DNA of 64,000 nucleotides from Clostridium sp. OM02-18AC (GCF_003481825.1 NZ_QULW01000014.1:1-64000), one strand, 5' to 3'; positions 1-8,681 are shown, counted from the stretch's first letter. Notes: generated by a model not told the origin, from the sequence alone. Translations and numbers: made by a program.

Positions 1-9
1 CATGTAGGA

Positions 10-50
10 GTAAATTCCACCGCATAAGCGGACGGTGGAATTTACTTTTG
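10..50 (+). terminator. Intrinsic terminator of an upstream gene
   Basis: A 13-bp perfect stem (10-22 with 33-45) is closed by a 10-nt loop and followed by CTTTTG. The gene it ends lies outside the window. It separates that gene from the promoter at 85. Confidence 0.7.
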
Positions 51-84
51 AAATTTTCAGGAATAAGAAACGTTGGGTAATTCG

Positions 85-113
85 TTGACAACTTTATAGG
101 TGGGTAATAAAAT
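85..113 (+). promoter_or_regulatory. Sigma-A type promoter of the 187-4620 gene run
   Basis: TTGACA at 85-90 and TAAAAT at 108-113 are separated by 17 bases. It is the only good promoter before the phosphoesterase gene at 187, and the next genes follow with short gaps. Confidence 0.6.
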
Positions 114-186
114 AACAGTATTAATGCTGTAACTGCGAAGCAGCGCAGCTGCTTTATATTTATTAAGGAAAGATGAGGGAAAACCA

Positions 187-732
187 ATGAAATACATGTT
201 TGCATCCGATATTCATGGCTCTGCACATTACTGCAGAAAACTTCTGGAGGTTTACCGCGAGTCTGGTGCCGAGCGCCTGATCCTGCTTGGTGACCTTTTA
301 TATCACGGACCGCGTAATGACCTCCCGCAGGAGTATGCGCCAAAGCAGGTGATCACTATGTTAAATGAGTACAAAAACGAGATCATTGCCGTGCGCGGAA
401 ACTGCGAGGCTGAGGTAGACCAGATGGTTTTAGAGTTCCCGGTTATGGCGGATTATGCGATTCTGGTGCTGAATGGTCTGACTTTCTTTGCGACCCATGG
501 ACACCTGTTCAACCAGGATCAGATGCCTCCGTTAAAGGCTGGCGATATTCTGGTACATGGACATACCCATTTGCTGAAAGCAGAAAAGGTGAATGGACAT
601 TATATTTTAAATCCGGGTTCCACTTCGATTCCGAAGGGTGGAAATCCGGCAACTTATGCAATTCTGGAAGATCAGAACTTTCAGATCTTTGACTTTGACG
701 GAAATGTAGTCAAAGAGGCAAAACTGGGTTAA
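187..732 (+). CDS. yfcE: YfcE-family metallophosphodiesterase
   Basis: The 181-residue product is a calcineurin-like metallophosphoesterase of the YfcE type, close in length to E. coli YfcE (184). Metal ligands are visible in order: SDIHG near residue 7, LLGDLLYHGPRN near 33, RGNCE near 70, THGH near 104 and HGHTH near 124, with the late NPGSTS motif. The family hydrolyses phosphodiesters in vitro; the cellular substrate is unknown. The start ATG follows AAGGAAAGATGAGGG. It is the first gene of a run, 16 bases before the RNA methyltransferase gene. A second, shorter member of the family lies at 4129. Confidence 0.9.
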   Translation: MKYMFASDIHGSAHYCRKLLEVYRESGAERLILLGDLLYHGPRNDLPQEYAPKQVITMLNEYKNEIIAVRGNCEAEVDQMVLEFPVMADYAILVLNGLTFFATHGHLFNQDQMPPLKAGDILVHGHTHLLKAEKVNGHYILNPGSTSIPKGGNPATYAILEDQNFQIFDFDGNVVKEAKLG

Positions 733-748
733 TTAGGAAAGGAACGGT

Positions 749-1921
749 ATGGCGACAAAAGTATACGAACTGATTGCACCTTGCCATTTTGGGCTGGAAG
801 CAGTATTGAAAAAAGAAATCCTGGATCTCGGTTACGAGATTTCCCAGGTGGAGGATGGAAAAGTAACCTTTTTGGGCGATGCAGAGGCCATCTGCCGTGC
901 GAATATTTTTCTGCGCACGACAGAGCGCATCCTTATGAAAGTGGGAAGCTTCAAGGCGACAACCTTTGAGGAACTGTTCCAGGGAACGAAAGCGCTGCCG
1001 TGGGAGGAGTACATCCCGCAGGACGGTCGTTTCTGGGTCAAGAAAGCCAATTCCATCAAGAGTAAGCTCTTTAGCCCGTCGGATATCCAGTCTATCATGA
1101 AAAAAGCGATGGTAGACCGCATGAAGCAGGCCTATGAGGTTTCCGTGATCCCGGAAACCGGGGCAGATTATCCGGTCCGGGTGTCTTTGTATAAAGATAT
1201 CGTGACGGTTGCACTGGACACCACCGGGGAGTCCCTGCACAAGCGCGGCTACCGCAAGATGACCAGTAAGGCCCCGATCGAGGAGACGCTGGCAGCAGCC
1301 CTTATTATGCTGACTCCGTGGAACAAAGACCGCATTCTGGTCGACCCGTTCTGCGGAAGCGGAACTTTCCCAATCGAGGCAGCTATGATGGCAGCCAATA
1401 TGGCGCCTGGTATGAACCGTTCTTTCCTGTCGGAAAACTGGAAGCAGATTATTCCGCGCAAGTGCTGGTATGAAGCTATGGACGAGGCGCATGAGATGGT
1501 GGACGATACTGTGACTGTGGATATCCAGGGATATGACCTGGATCCAGAGGTCATCAAGGCAGCCAGAGCCAATGCGGAGCTTGCCGGTGTGGCACACATG
1601 ATCCACTTCCAGCAGCGCCCGGTGGCTGAACTGAGCCACCCGAAAAAATATGGTTTCCTGATCACCAATCCGCCGTACGGCGAGCGAATTGAAGATAAGA
1701 AAAATCTTCCGGCGCTGTATACCCAGATCGGTGACCGCTTCAAGGCATTGGACAGCTGGTCTGCGTTCATCATCACTTCCTATGAAGATGTGGAAAAATA
1801 TATGGGTCGCAAGGCAGATAAAAACCGCAAGATCTACAATGGTATGATGAAGACCTATTTTTACCAGTTTCTGGGACCGAAGCCGCCGAGAAGAAAGCCG
1901 GATGGCGAATTTCGCAAGTAG
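749..1921 (+). CDS. THUMP-domain class I SAM-dependent RNA methyltransferase (RlmL/YpsC family)
   Basis: The 390-residue protein has an N-terminal ferredoxin-like/THUMP region (about 1-160) and a C-terminal methyltransferase domain. The SAM-binding motif VDPFCGSGTF is at 198-207 and the N-methylation motif NPPY at 307-310. This layout matches the N-terminal half of E. coli RlmKL and Firmicutes YpsC, which methylate guanine N2 in 23S rRNA; the exact target here is inferred. AGGAAAGGA precedes the ATG. Its stop TAG overlaps the GTG start of the next gene by one base, so the two are probably translationally coupled. Confidence 0.9.
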   Translation: MATKVYELIAPCHFGLEAVLKKEILDLGYEISQVEDGKVTFLGDAEAICRANIFLRTTERILMKVGSFKATTFEELFQGTKALPWEEYIPQDGRFWVKKANSIKSKLFSPSDIQSIMKKAMVDRMKQAYEVSVIPETGADYPVRVSLYKDIVTVALDTTGESLHKRGYRKMTSKAPIEETLAAALIMLTPWNKDRILVDPFCGSGTFPIEAAMMAANMAPGMNRSFLSENWKQIIPRKCWYEAMDEAHEMVDDTVTVDIQGYDLDPEVIKAARANAELAGVAHMIHFQQRPVAELSHPKKYGFLITNPPYGERIEDKKNLPALYTQIGDRFKALDSWSAFIITSYEDVEKYMGRKADKNRKIYNGMMKTYFYQFLGPKPPRRKPDGEFRK

Positions 1922-3414
1922 TGTGGAGAAAGACCAAGTTGAAACGATGTTTTAGAAAAACCTGCGGGATGCTTGCCGCATTCTTATTCATTGCTTCCAT
2001 AAGCGGATGCCAGGCATTGCCGCAGCCGGAATCCGGGAGCACTTTTGAGTCCAGACAGGTACAGTGGAAGGACCGGGGAAAAACGGACAGGCAGGAAGGC
2101 GAACCAAAGACAGATAACCAGGAAAGCGAATCAAAGGCAGGCAAACAGGGAATCGAACCAAAAACAGAAAAAAAGGCAGAAGATAAACTGGAGAAAGAAA
2201 CAGTGGCGCAAGAGTCTCTCCCTTCCCGTTACGATGCGCGTACTGACGGCCGCACGGCCCCGGTAAAAAATCAGGGTGACCTGGGCACCTGCTGGGCATT
2301 TGCATCGCTTTTGGCATTGGAAAGCAGCCTGTTGCCGGGCGAATCATACGATTTTTCTGAGGACCATATGTCCCACGATCCGCATTTCCTTCTGGATCAG
2401 AAGAGCGGCGGAGATTACATTATGTCTATGGCTTATCTGCTTTCCTGGCGTGGACCGGTCCTGGAGGAGGAGGATCCTTACGGGGACGGTAGTTCACCGG
2501 AAGGCTTAAAGGCGGCCTTGCATGTGCAGGAAATCCGGATTCTGCCGGAATACGACCGGGAGGTCATCAAAGCCGCGGTATACCGGATCGGAGGCGTGCA
2601 GAGTGTCCTTTACACAACGCTGCAGGGGCAGACGCAGGACAGCCGTTATTATAATAAGGAAACAGGGGCTTACTATTATTCCGGGACGCAGCAGCCGAAT
2701 CATGACGTCGTGATCGTTGGCTGGGACGATGATTATCCGGCTGAAAATTTCACGACCCCGCCGCCGGAAAATGGCGCATTTCTCTGTGAAAACAGCTGGG
2801 GAACCGGATTCGGAAAAGACGGATTTTTCTATGTCTCCTATTATGATACCAATCTGGGAGCAACCAGTCTGGTATATTCCGGTGTAGAATCCGCAGATAA
2901 TTATGATGCGATTTATCAGAGCGATCTCTGCGGATGGCTGGGGCAGATTGGCTATGGCAGCGAGAGAATCTGGGCGACGAATGTGTACCAGGCGACTGGA
3001 ACACTACAGAAGGTCCAGGCGGTCGGATTTTATGCCGTAGACCAGAATACAGAGTATGAAATCAGCATTCTAAAGAATGTGCCGGAGCATCCGTCTGATG
3101 CGGACTGGAAAAATCTGAAACGGCAAAAGCTTGGAACGACAAACGGAAATGTTTTCTATGCGGGGTATTACACGATCCCGCTTGCAGAGGCTGTGGAGGT
3201 TGCGTCGGGAGAGCGTTTTGCGGTACTGATCGAAGTCAAAACACCGGGTGCAGTTCATCCTATGGCGATCGAGTACGATGCGCAGGATGGGCGATGCCAG
3301 GTCGATCTCACAGATGGGGAAGGCTATATCAGCGCAGATGGGGATCTGTGGGAATCTGCGGAGACACAGCAGGCCTGCAATCTTTGTCTGAAAGCATACA
3401 CGGCATGGGAGTAA
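1921..3414 (+). CDS. Lipoprotein C1-family cysteine protease
   Basis: A 497-residue papain-like (C1) peptidase exported as a lipoprotein. The N-terminus has a basic segment, a hydrophobic stretch and the lipobox SISGC with Cys30. Residues 40-95 are a Lys/Glu/Gln-rich linker built from near-repeats such as EPKTDNQE and EPKTEKKAE. The catalytic domain starts near 100 (LPSRYDAR). It shows oxyanion Gln118, catalytic Cys124 (GTCWAF), His261 (NHDVVIVGW) and Asn291 (CENSWGTGFG), so it should be active. The last 150 residues are a separate beta-rich domain as in clostridial lectin-like cell-surface C1 proteases. The GTG start sits in TAGTG and overlaps the previous stop. The protein probably degrades peptides at the cell surface. 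Confidence 0.88.
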   Translation: MWRKTKLKRCFRKTCGMLAAFLFIASISGCQALPQPESGSTFESRQVQWKDRGKTDRQEGEPKTDNQESESKAGKQGIEPKTEKKAEDKLEKETVAQESLPSRYDARTDGRTAPVKNQGDLGTCWAFASLLALESSLLPGESYDFSEDHMSHDPHFLLDQKSGGDYIMSMAYLLSWRGPVLEEEDPYGDGSSPEGLKAALHVQEIRILPEYDREVIKAAVYRIGGVQSVLYTTLQGQTQDSRYYNKETGAYYYSGTQQPNHDVVIVGWDDDYPAENFTTPPPENGAFLCENSWGTGFGKDGFFYVSYYDTNLGATSLVYSGVESADNYDAIYQSDLCGWLGQIGYGSERIWATNVYQATGTLQKVQAVGFYAVDQNTEYEISILKNVPEHPSDADWKNLKRQKLGTTNGNVFYAGYYTIPLAEAVEVASGERFAVLIEVKTPGAVHPMAIEYDAQDGRCQVDLTDGEGYISADGDLWESAETQQACNLCLKAYTAWE

Positions 3415-3517
3415 TCGGAAAGCATGCGCAGTGTTGGAGAAATCCTGAAAGCATACATTGAGCTGGAACATTTCCCGACGCGTGAATGGGAATGACTGGA
3501 GAAATAAGGAGAACATC

Positions 3518-4129
3518 ATGAAAAAACACAGAATCGTATTTGCGACCGGCAATGCCGGAAAGATGAAAGAAATCCGCCAGATCATGGCAGATCTTGGTTG
3601 CGAAGTGGTATCCATGAAGGAAGCCGGAGCAAATCCGGAAATTGTGGAAAATGGAACTTCCTTTGCGGAAAATGCCGAGATCAAAGCCCGTGCAGTCTGG
3701 AACTGTACCGGCGACATTGTGCTGGCCGATGACTCCGGACTTGTGGTAGATTACATTGGTGGTGAGCCGGGAATTTATTCCGCCCGCTATATGGGAGAAG
3801 ATACTTCCTATGAGATCAAGAACCAGAATATCATTGACCGTCTTGCAGATGCGAAGGGAGACGAGCGCAGTGCCCGCTTTGTCTGCAACATTGCAGCGGT
3901 GCTTCCGGACGGACGTGTGCTTCATACCGAGGCGGCGATGGAAGGACAGATTGCTGAAAAGCCGGCCGGATGCGGCGGCTTTGGTTACGATCCGATCCTG
4001 TATCTGCCGGAATTTGGCATGACCTCTGCGGAGCTTACCATGGAGCAGAAAAATGCGATCAGCCACCGCGGGAAAGCGTTAGAGGCAATGAAACGGGAGT
4101 TAGCGCATTACTTTGAGGAGGAATCCTGA
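3518..4129 (+). CDS. rdgB: XTP/dITP diphosphatase (RdgB/HAM1 family)
   Basis: The 203-residue product hydrolyses non-canonical purine triphosphates (XTP, dITP, ITP) to monophosphates, keeping them out of DNA and RNA. Family motifs are present: FATGNAGKMKE near the N-terminus, ADDSGL in the middle, GGFGYDP, and SHRGKAL near the end. I chose the ATG at 3518 because AAGGAG lies just upstream; an in-frame ATG 60 bases earlier has no ribosome site and adds a non-conserved extension. The stop overlaps the next start (TGATG), which suggests coupling to the phosphoesterase gene, a common pairing in Firmicutes. Confidence 0.93.
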   Translation: MKKHRIVFATGNAGKMKEIRQIMADLGCEVVSMKEAGANPEIVENGTSFAENAEIKARAVWNCTGDIVLADDSGLVVDYIGGEPGIYSARYMGEDTSYEIKNQNIIDRLADAKGDERSARFVCNIAAVLPDGRVLHTEAAMEGQIAEKPAGCGGFGYDPILYLPEFGMTSAELTMEQKNAISHRGKALEAMKRELAHYFEEES

Positions 4130-4620
4130 TGAAGATACTGATCGTGAGTGATACTCACAGAAAAGACGGAAATTTGTACGATGTGATCGAGAAGGAGAAG
4201 CCGCTCGACATGCTCATTCATCTGGGTGATGCAGAGGGAAGCGAGTACGTGATTGCGGACTGGCTGAACGAGGGCTGTGAGCTTGTGATGGTTCAGGGCA
4301 ACAATGACTTCTTTTCCAAGCTGGACCGGGAAATCGAGCTGGATCTTGGACCACACCGCGCTTTTCTGACTCACGGTCATTACTATAACGTATCGCTGGA
4401 TGTGGACCGGCTGTGGGAGGAAGCATCCGACCGGGGCTGCGACATCGCCATGTTCGGCCACACGCACCGTCCGTATCTGGAAGAGCGGGAAGGAATCACG
4501 CTCTTAAATCCTGGAAGCCTGTCTTATCCGCGCCAGGAGGGCAGAATGCCTTCGTATATCATCATGGATCTGGAAGACGATGGAACTGCGAAATATCATC
4601 TGATGTTTCTGGGGGATTAG
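4129..4620 (+). CDS. YfcE/MJ0936-type metallophosphoesterase
   Basis: A compact 163-residue calcineurin-like phosphoesterase. Visible metal ligands are VSDTHR, HLGDAEG, GNNDFF, THGHYY and FGHTHRP, and NPGSLSYPR lies near the end. It is coupled to rdgB by a TGATG overlap and has AGGAGG upstream. It is a divergent paralogue of the protein at 187. The substrate is unknown; a role with RdgB in nucleotide cleaning is only inferred from adjacency. Confidence 0.88.
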   Translation: MKILIVSDTHRKDGNLYDVIEKEKPLDMLIHLGDAEGSEYVIADWLNEGCELVMVQGNNDFFSKLDREIELDLGPHRAFLTHGHYYNVSLDVDRLWEEASDRGCDIAMFGHTHRPYLEEREGITLLNPGSLSYPRQEGRMPSYIIMDLEDDGTAKYHLMFLGD

Positions 4621-4672
4621 GAAATGAAAAAAAATTATAAAAAAAAATTGTAAAAAAAGTTTTCAAAAACTG

Positions 4673-4701
4673 TTGACAAAATAAGACCTGTATTATATAA
4701 T
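4673..4701 (+). promoter_or_regulatory. Strong promoter of the tRNA cluster
   Basis: TTGACA (4673-4678), a 17-base spacer and TATAAT (4696-4701) form a consensus sigma-A promoter. It lies 64 bases before the first tRNA, as expected for a stable-RNA operon. Confidence 0.85.
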
Positions 4702-4703
4702 TA

Positions 4704-4742
4704 CTCTCGCGTTGTTCGATGGCACTCGGTTGAGCGCGAGAG
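4704..4742 (+). other. Leader hairpin before the tRNA operon
   Basis: CTCTCGCG (4704-4711) pairs with CGCGAGAG (4735-4742), an 8-bp stem at the expected transcript start. It may mark processing of the primary tRNA transcript; this is inference. Confidence 0.5.
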
Positions 4743-4764
4743 AACATACGGGTTTTCAGTAATC

Positions 4765-4839
4765 CGGGGTGTGGCTCAGCTTGGCTAGAGCACCTGGTTT
4801 GGGACCAGGGGGTCGCAGGTTCGAATCCTGTCACCCCGA
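4765..4839 (+). tRNA. tRNA-Pro (TGG)
   Basis: The acceptor arms CGGGGTG/CACCCCG, the TTCGAAT T-loop and anticodon stem CCTGG/CCAGG with loop TTTGGGA give anticodon TGG. CCA is not encoded. Confidence 0.95.
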
Positions 4840-4853
4840 TTGCAATTGAATAT

Positions 4854-4924
4854 GCGGGTGTAGTTCAATGGTAGAACACCAGCCTTCCAAGCTGGATACG
4901 TGGGTTCGATTCCCATCACCCGCT
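4854..4924 (+). tRNA. tRNA-Gly (TCC)
   Basis: Acceptor arms GCGGGTG/CACCCGC, anticodon stem CCAGC/GCTGG and loop CTTCCAA give anticodon TCC. It lies 14 bases after tRNA-Pro in the same transcript. Confidence 0.95.
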
Positions 4925-4950
4925 TTTGAAAAGCAAGTCTTTTCAAAAGT

Positions 4951-5024
<74 letters not shown>

Positions 5025-5059
5025 TTTCTTTCACGAAAGTGGAAGATGAATTTCATAAT

Positions 5060-5134
5060 GGTGGGTATAGCGCAGCTGGTTAGCGCGCCAGATTGTGGCT
5101 CTGGAGGCCGAGGGTTCGAATCCCTCTATCCACC
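5060..5134 (+). tRNA. tRNA-His (GTG)
   Basis: The anticodon loop TTGTGGC on stem CCAGA/TCTGG gives GTG. G at 5060 can serve as the encoded G-1 opposite discriminator C at 5134, the histidine identity pair. Confidence 0.94.
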
Positions 5135-5146
5135 CTGATTGTTAAG

Positions 5147-5177
5147 TCCTTATGCAAACGATGCGTAAGGATTTTTT
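5147..5177 (+). terminator. Terminator after tRNA-His
   Basis: TCCTTATGC (5147-5155) pairs with GCGTAAGGA (5163-5171) and is followed by six T. It ends the Pro-Gly-Arg-His transcript; tRNA-Leu downstream probably has its own promoter (TATAAT at 5232-5237). Confidence 0.75.
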
Positions 5178-5246
5178 ACAATCTGCTGTTGGCTTACATC
5201 TGCAAAAGAAAGAACACTGCAGTTTGGATGGTATAATTTTATATGC

Positions 5247-5328
5247 GCGGAACTGATGGAATTGGCAGACATGCAAGATTTAGGTTCTTGTGCCGCAAGG
5301 CGTGTGGGTTCAAGTCCCACGTTCCGCA
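5247..5328 (+). tRNA. tRNA-Leu (TAG)
   Basis: An 82-base class II tRNA with long variable arm. Acceptor arms GCGGAAC/GTTCCGC and loop TTTAGGT on stem CAAGA/TCTTG give anticodon TAG. Confidence 0.93.
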
Positions 5329-5339
5329 TTATATTTACA

Positions 5340-5385
5340 AGGGTTTTCTATAAATCATAAGATTTGCGGAAAGCCCTTTTGTTTT
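5340..5385 (+). terminator. Terminator after tRNA-Leu
   Basis: AGGGTTTTC (5340-5348) pairs with GAAAGCCCT (5369-5377), followed by TTTGTTTT. Confidence 0.65.
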
Positions 5386-5501
5386 ACTTGTTAGGATCGT
5401 GAGTGGGAATCCTCGGTAATTCAATTGCCGATGTAGTTCACATTCTGGTGTCACTGCGGGTGTATTCACTGCTTTTCACCGGCAGCATGGCAAAGGTCAG
5501 G

Positions 5502-5531
5502 TTGACAGTGCCCCACTGAAAGAATTATAAT
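5502..5531 (+). promoter_or_regulatory. trpS promoter
   Basis: TTGACA at 5502-5507 and TATAAT at 5526-5531 with an 18-base spacer, about 40 bases from the trpS start codon. No T-box fits in the short leader. Confidence 0.75.
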
Positions 5532-5579
5532 AGAGAAATCAGCGGCAGATCCGCGCAAAACAAAGGAGTCCAAATATTT

Positions 5580-6641
5580 ATGAAACAGATCATTTTAACG
5601 GGCGACCGTCCTACCGGTCGTCTTCATGTTGGCCACTATGTTGGCTCATTAAAAGAACGTGTCAGACTGCAGAATTCCGGCAAATTCGATGAAATCTATA
5701 TCATGATCGCCGATGCACAGGCTTTGACAGACAACGCAGAGCATCCGGAAAAGGTTCGCGACAACATCATCCAGGTTGCACTCGATTATCTTGCCTGTGG
5801 TCTGGACCCGGAAAAGTCTACCATCTTTATTCAGTCCATGGTTCCGCAGCTTACCGAACTTAGCTTCTATTACATGAATCTGGTTACGGTCTCCCGCCTG
5901 CAGAGAAACCCAACGGTAAAATCCGAGATCAAGATGCGTAACTTTGAGGCAAGTATCCCGGTCGGCTTCTTTACCTACCCGATCAGCCAGGCAGCTGACA
6001 TCACTGCGTTTAAGGCAACCTCCGTACCGGCTGGCGAAGACCAGATGCCGATGATCGAGCAGTGCCGCGAGATTGTGCACAAATTCAATTCGGTATACGG
6101 TGAGACCCTGGTTGAGCCGCAGATCATCCTTCCGCAGAATCAGGCATGCCTGCGTCTGCCTGGTATCGATGGCAAGGCAAAAATGAGTAAGTCTCTTGGA
6201 AACTGTATCTACTTATCCGATGAACCGGAAGATATCCGCAAGAAGATCATGTCCATGTTCACCGACCCGAACCACCTTCGCGTGGAGGATCCGGGACAGG
6301 TTGAGGGCAATCCAGTATTTATCTACCTCGATGCATTCTGCCGTCCGGAACATTTCGCAGAGTTCCTGCCGGATTACAACAATCTGGACGAGCTGAAAGA
6401 CCATTACAGACGCGGAGGTCTTGGGGACGTTAAGGTCAAGAAGTTCTTAAACAATGTGATCCAGGCTGAGCTGGCTCCGATCCGTGAGCGCAGAAAAGAC
6501 TGGGAGCAGCGTCTTCCGGATGTTTACGACATCCTTGCAGAGGGCAGCAAACGCGCGGAAGCTACCGCAGCAAAAACTCTGGCAGATGTACGCCATTCCA
6601 TGAAAATTGATTACTTTGAGAATGGTACGTTAAGCAAATAA
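5580..6641 (+). CDS. trpS: Tryptophan--tRNA ligase
   Basis: A 353-residue class I aminoacyl-tRNA synthetase that charges tRNA-Trp in the cytoplasm. The HIGH signature appears as HVGHY near residue 17 after GDRPTGRL, and the KMSKS signature as KMSKSLGN near 200. AAAGGAG precedes the ATG. It is a single-gene transcript between its own promoter and a terminator at 6657. Unlike many Firmicutes synthetase genes it has no T-box leader here. Confidence 0.95.
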   Translation: MKQIILTGDRPTGRLHVGHYVGSLKERVRLQNSGKFDEIYIMIADAQALTDNAEHPEKVRDNIIQVALDYLACGLDPEKSTIFIQSMVPQLTELSFYYMNLVTVSRLQRNPTVKSEIKMRNFEASIPVGFFTYPISQAADITAFKATSVPAGEDQMPMIEQCREIVHKFNSVYGETLVEPQIILPQNQACLRLPGIDGKAKMSKSLGNCIYLSDEPEDIRKKIMSMFTDPNHLRVEDPGQVEGNPVFIYLDAFCRPEHFAEFLPDYNNLDELKDHYRRGGLGDVKVKKFLNNVIQAELAPIRERRKDWEQRLPDVYDILAEGSKRAEATAAKTLADVRHSMKIDYFENGTLSK

Positions 6642-6656
6642 AAGATTTTTATACAT

Positions 6657-6700
6657 GAAAAAAGCAGGTGCTTTCCAGATTGGAAAACATCTGCTTTTTT
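6657..6700. terminator. Bidirectional terminator between trpS and MATE gene
   Basis: AGCAGGTGCTTTCCA pairs with TGGAAAACATCTGCT around a short loop, flanked by A-run and T-run. It can end trpS on the plus strand and the convergent MATE gene on the minus strand. Confidence 0.75.
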
Positions 6701-6737
6701 CGTGAATCTCAGAGAGCGTAAGCGGCACATTTATTGC

Positions 6738-8096
6738 TTACGCTTCCACGGAGTGGATCCATTTGCCGCTTAAAAGGCGGGAAACACACCAGAAGGATTT
6801 GATGATATAGTCGATGCGGAGACACAACAATGTGAGCCATGCAGGCCAGTGAAGCAGCAGACCGCCCACAGCTCCGAGCGGAATGGAGACCAGCCACATG
6901 AAAAGGATATCTGCTTTCAAAAGGAAACGTGTATCGCCGCCGCCGCGCAGCACCCCTTTGGTCATAACGCACTGGATTGCCTCGAAAAAGATAATGACAA
7001 CGTAGGCATTCATGAGCTGTCTGGTCATGGTTACGGTTTCTGGAGCCAGGGAGTACATGGAAATGGTCATCGGGCCAAGGATAAATACCATGACGGAGGC
7101 AATGGCGCCGAAGATCATGCTGAGCAGGTAAAACGTTTCGCCCTGTTTCATGGCCAGGTCCCGGTTTCCAGAGCCGATGGTATTGCCGGTGATGATGCCG
7201 GAGGCATTGGAAACGCCCTGAATGACAACGGTACAAAGCCGGTCGATCACCTGACAGATGGAGTTTGCAGCTACCACGGCCGCACCCATATGGCCGAGAA
7301 CCACGGAAAGCAGATTCAGTCCCAGACCTAACAGGGCATCACTCAAAAGCACTGGTGCGCCGAGCCGCAGATAGTTTTTGTAAAACTGGATGGAAGGTGC
7401 TTTTAAGAGGTGTTTCAGTCGGAATCCGAGTTTTTTATCCATGACAAGGATATAGATGAAGGTTGCCAGAAATTCGGTCAGGCGGGCAATCAGGGTGCCC
7501 AGGGCAGCACCGGCAATCTCCATGCGCGGCATACCGCATTTTCCAAAGATGAAAATGTAGTTGGCGGCCAGGTTTATGGCAAAGGACAAAATCGAGACGT
7601 AGAGCCCAAGTTTCGCCTGCCCAACGGTGCGCATCAGCTGTGCAGCTACCAGACCGGTTCCATGGATGGCAAAGATCAGTACCGTGATCTTTAAGTATTT
7701 TATGCCGTAATTGATCACATCTTCTTCGGAAGTATAGATTTTCATGATGGGACGTGTAAAGAACAATGTCAGGGCTGCAAATACCAGCGCCACCCCAAGT
7801 GCGATACGCAGTGCCATGCTGAACGTTTCCCGTACATGGTCTTTGTCACGGGCGCCCCAGTACTGGGAAGCCAGTACACTGGAACCACCGATGATCCCGT
7901 AGCAGAAAATCAGAAAAAAGCTGTAAAACTGATTGGCGAGGCTGGAAGCAGAAAGCTGTGCTTCGCCAAACGAACCAAGCATCATGGTGTCAAGCATATT
8001 GACGCCCATATTGATGGCTGCCTGCAGTGCAACCGGAAGCATAATGGACAGGACATTTCTGTAAAAGCTCCTGTCTTTGATCAAAGTAACCCGCAT
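6738..8096 (-). CDS. MATE-family efflux transporter
   Basis: A 452-residue membrane protein with about 12 hydrophobic segments in two similar halves, typical of MATE exporters that use Na+ or H+ gradients to expel drugs or metabolites. The start is MLPVALQAAINMGVNMLDTM-like after a short basic head, and MLGSFGEAQLSASSLANQF in the first helices is family-typical. The transported compound is unknown. It is transcribed alone from a promoter overlapped by an inverted repeat (8119-8141), so it is probably controlled by a repressor encoded elsewhere. Two further MATE genes occur at 13979 and 54340. Confidence 0.92.
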   Translation of the reverse strand: MRVTLIKDRSFYRNVLSIMLPVALQAAINMGVNMLDTMMLGSFGEAQLSASSLANQFYSFFLIFCYGIIGGSSVLASQYWGARDKDHVRETFSMALRIALGVALVFAALTLFFTRPIMKIYTSEEDVINYGIKYLKITVLIFAIHGTGLVAAQLMRTVGQAKLGLYVSILSFAINLAANYIFIFGKCGMPRMEIAGAALGTLIARLTEFLATFIYILVMDKKLGFRLKHLLKAPSIQFYKNYLRLGAPVLLSDALLGLGLNLLSVVLGHMGAAVVAANSICQVIDRLCTVVIQGVSNASGIITGNTIGSGNRDLAMKQGETFYLLSMIFGAIASVMVFILGPMTISMYSLAPETVTMTRQLMNAYVVIIFFEAIQCVMTKGVLRGGGDTRFLLKADILFMWLVSIPLGAVGGLLLHWPAWLTLLCLRIDYIIKSFWCVSRLLSGKWIHSVEA

Positions 8097-8118
8097 AATG
8101 CAACTCCCCCCTTTGTAT

Positions 8119-8154
8119 ACTTGTTATTATATAGAACAAGTTGAGAAAGTGCAA
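8119..8154 (-). promoter_or_regulatory. MATE promoter with overlapping inverted-repeat operator
   Basis: On the minus strand TTGCAC (8149-8154), 17 bases and TATAAT (8126-8131) form a promoter. The arms ACTTGTT (8119-8125 on plus) and AACAAGT (8135-8141) flank the -10 box symmetrically. A repressor binding there would block the promoter. No regulator gene is adjacent. Confidence 0.6.
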
Positions 8155-8179
8155 TTTGAATTTCCGCGCGGAATTCAGA

Positions 8180-8225
8180 TTTGAAATTCAGCCGGAGTTC
8201 GGATTGAAATTCGATTTGAAATTCT
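8180..8225. repeat. Short imperfect direct repeats
   Basis: GATTTGAAATTC or a one-base-shorter form occurs three times between the MATE promoter and the tRNA-Gln promoter, giving a low-complexity stretch. No coding role is apparent. Confidence 0.45.
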
Positions 8226-8235
8226 GCTCTCTGTC

Positions 8236-8264
8236 TTGCTTTTTTGCTGAAAATCAGATATAAT
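8236..8264 (+). promoter_or_regulatory. tRNA-Gln promoter
   Basis: TTGCTT (8236-8241), 17 bases, TATAAT (8259-8264), 29 bases before the tRNA. Confidence 0.7.
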
Positions 8265-8293
8265 AGACAGGCATTTATCTTTTGAGGTAATGA

Positions 8294-8365
8294 TGGGCCA
8301 TCGCCAAGCGGTAAGGCACAGGACTTTGACTCCTGCACTCGAGGGTTCGAATCCCGCTGGCCCAG
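8294..8365 (+). tRNA. tRNA-Gln (TTG)
   Basis: Acceptor arms TGGGCCA/TGGCCCA, TTCGAAT T-loop and loop CTTTGAC on stem AGGA/TCCT give anticodon TTG. Confidence 0.94.
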
Positions 8366-8370
8366 CTGAA

Positions 8371-8418
8371 AAAAGACGAGAAAACCTTTTGCATAGAGAA
8401 GGATTTCTCGTCTTTTTG
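8371..8418 (+). terminator. Terminator after tRNA-Gln
   Basis: AGACGAGAAA (8374-8383) pairs with TTTCTCGTCT (8404-8413), followed by TTTTG. Confidence 0.8.
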
Positions 8419-8463
8419 TTTATTTTTTGGAGAAAGGGATTTGAATTTTCTGAAAATTTACAA

Positions 8464-8498
8464 TAAAAAATACCAGAGCAGATGCTCTGGTGTTTTTT
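8464..8498 (-). terminator. Terminator of the minus-strand tRNA pair
   Basis: ACCAGAGC and GCTCTGGT form an 8-bp stem; the minus strand reads into a T run (A-run at 8465-8470 on plus). T residues also follow on plus, so it may work in both directions. Confidence 0.7.
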
Positions 8499-8518
8499 CG
8501 CTTTGATTCTTGATTCTA

Positions 8519-8590
8519 TGACCTCATCGGGAATCGAACCCGAGTTTACGCCGTGAGAGGGCGTCGTCTTAACCGCTTGACAATGAGGCC
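8519..8590 (-). tRNA. tRNA-Glu (CTC)
   Basis: Read on the minus strand, the acceptor GGCCTCA pairs with TGAGGTC, and the loop CCTCTCAC region on stem ACGCC/GGCGT gives anticodon CTC, reading GAG. Confidence 0.92.
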
Positions 8591-8594
8591 AGAA

Positions 8595-8668
8595 TCGAGG
8601 CGACAAGATTCGAACTTGCGACCTCTGCGTCCCGAACGCAGCGCTCTACCAAACTGAGCCACGCCTCG
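8595..8668 (-). tRNA. tRNA-Pro (CGG)
   Basis: Minus-strand acceptor arms CGAGGCG/CGCCTCG and loop TTCGGGA on stem CTGCG/CGCAG give anticodon CGG. It is co-transcribed with tRNA-Glu four bases downstream. Confidence 0.94.
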
Positions 8669-8681
8669 AAGCGACTCCAAT

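Noticed and set aside
710..1639. Long minus-strand open frame opposite the methyltransferase gene
   Set aside because: It has no ribosome site or recognisable domain and lies fully against a well-conserved gene.
5386..5501. Possible T-box before trpS
   Set aside because: No GGGTGG-type antiterminator motif or terminator pair is seen and the leader after the promoter is only about 40 bases.
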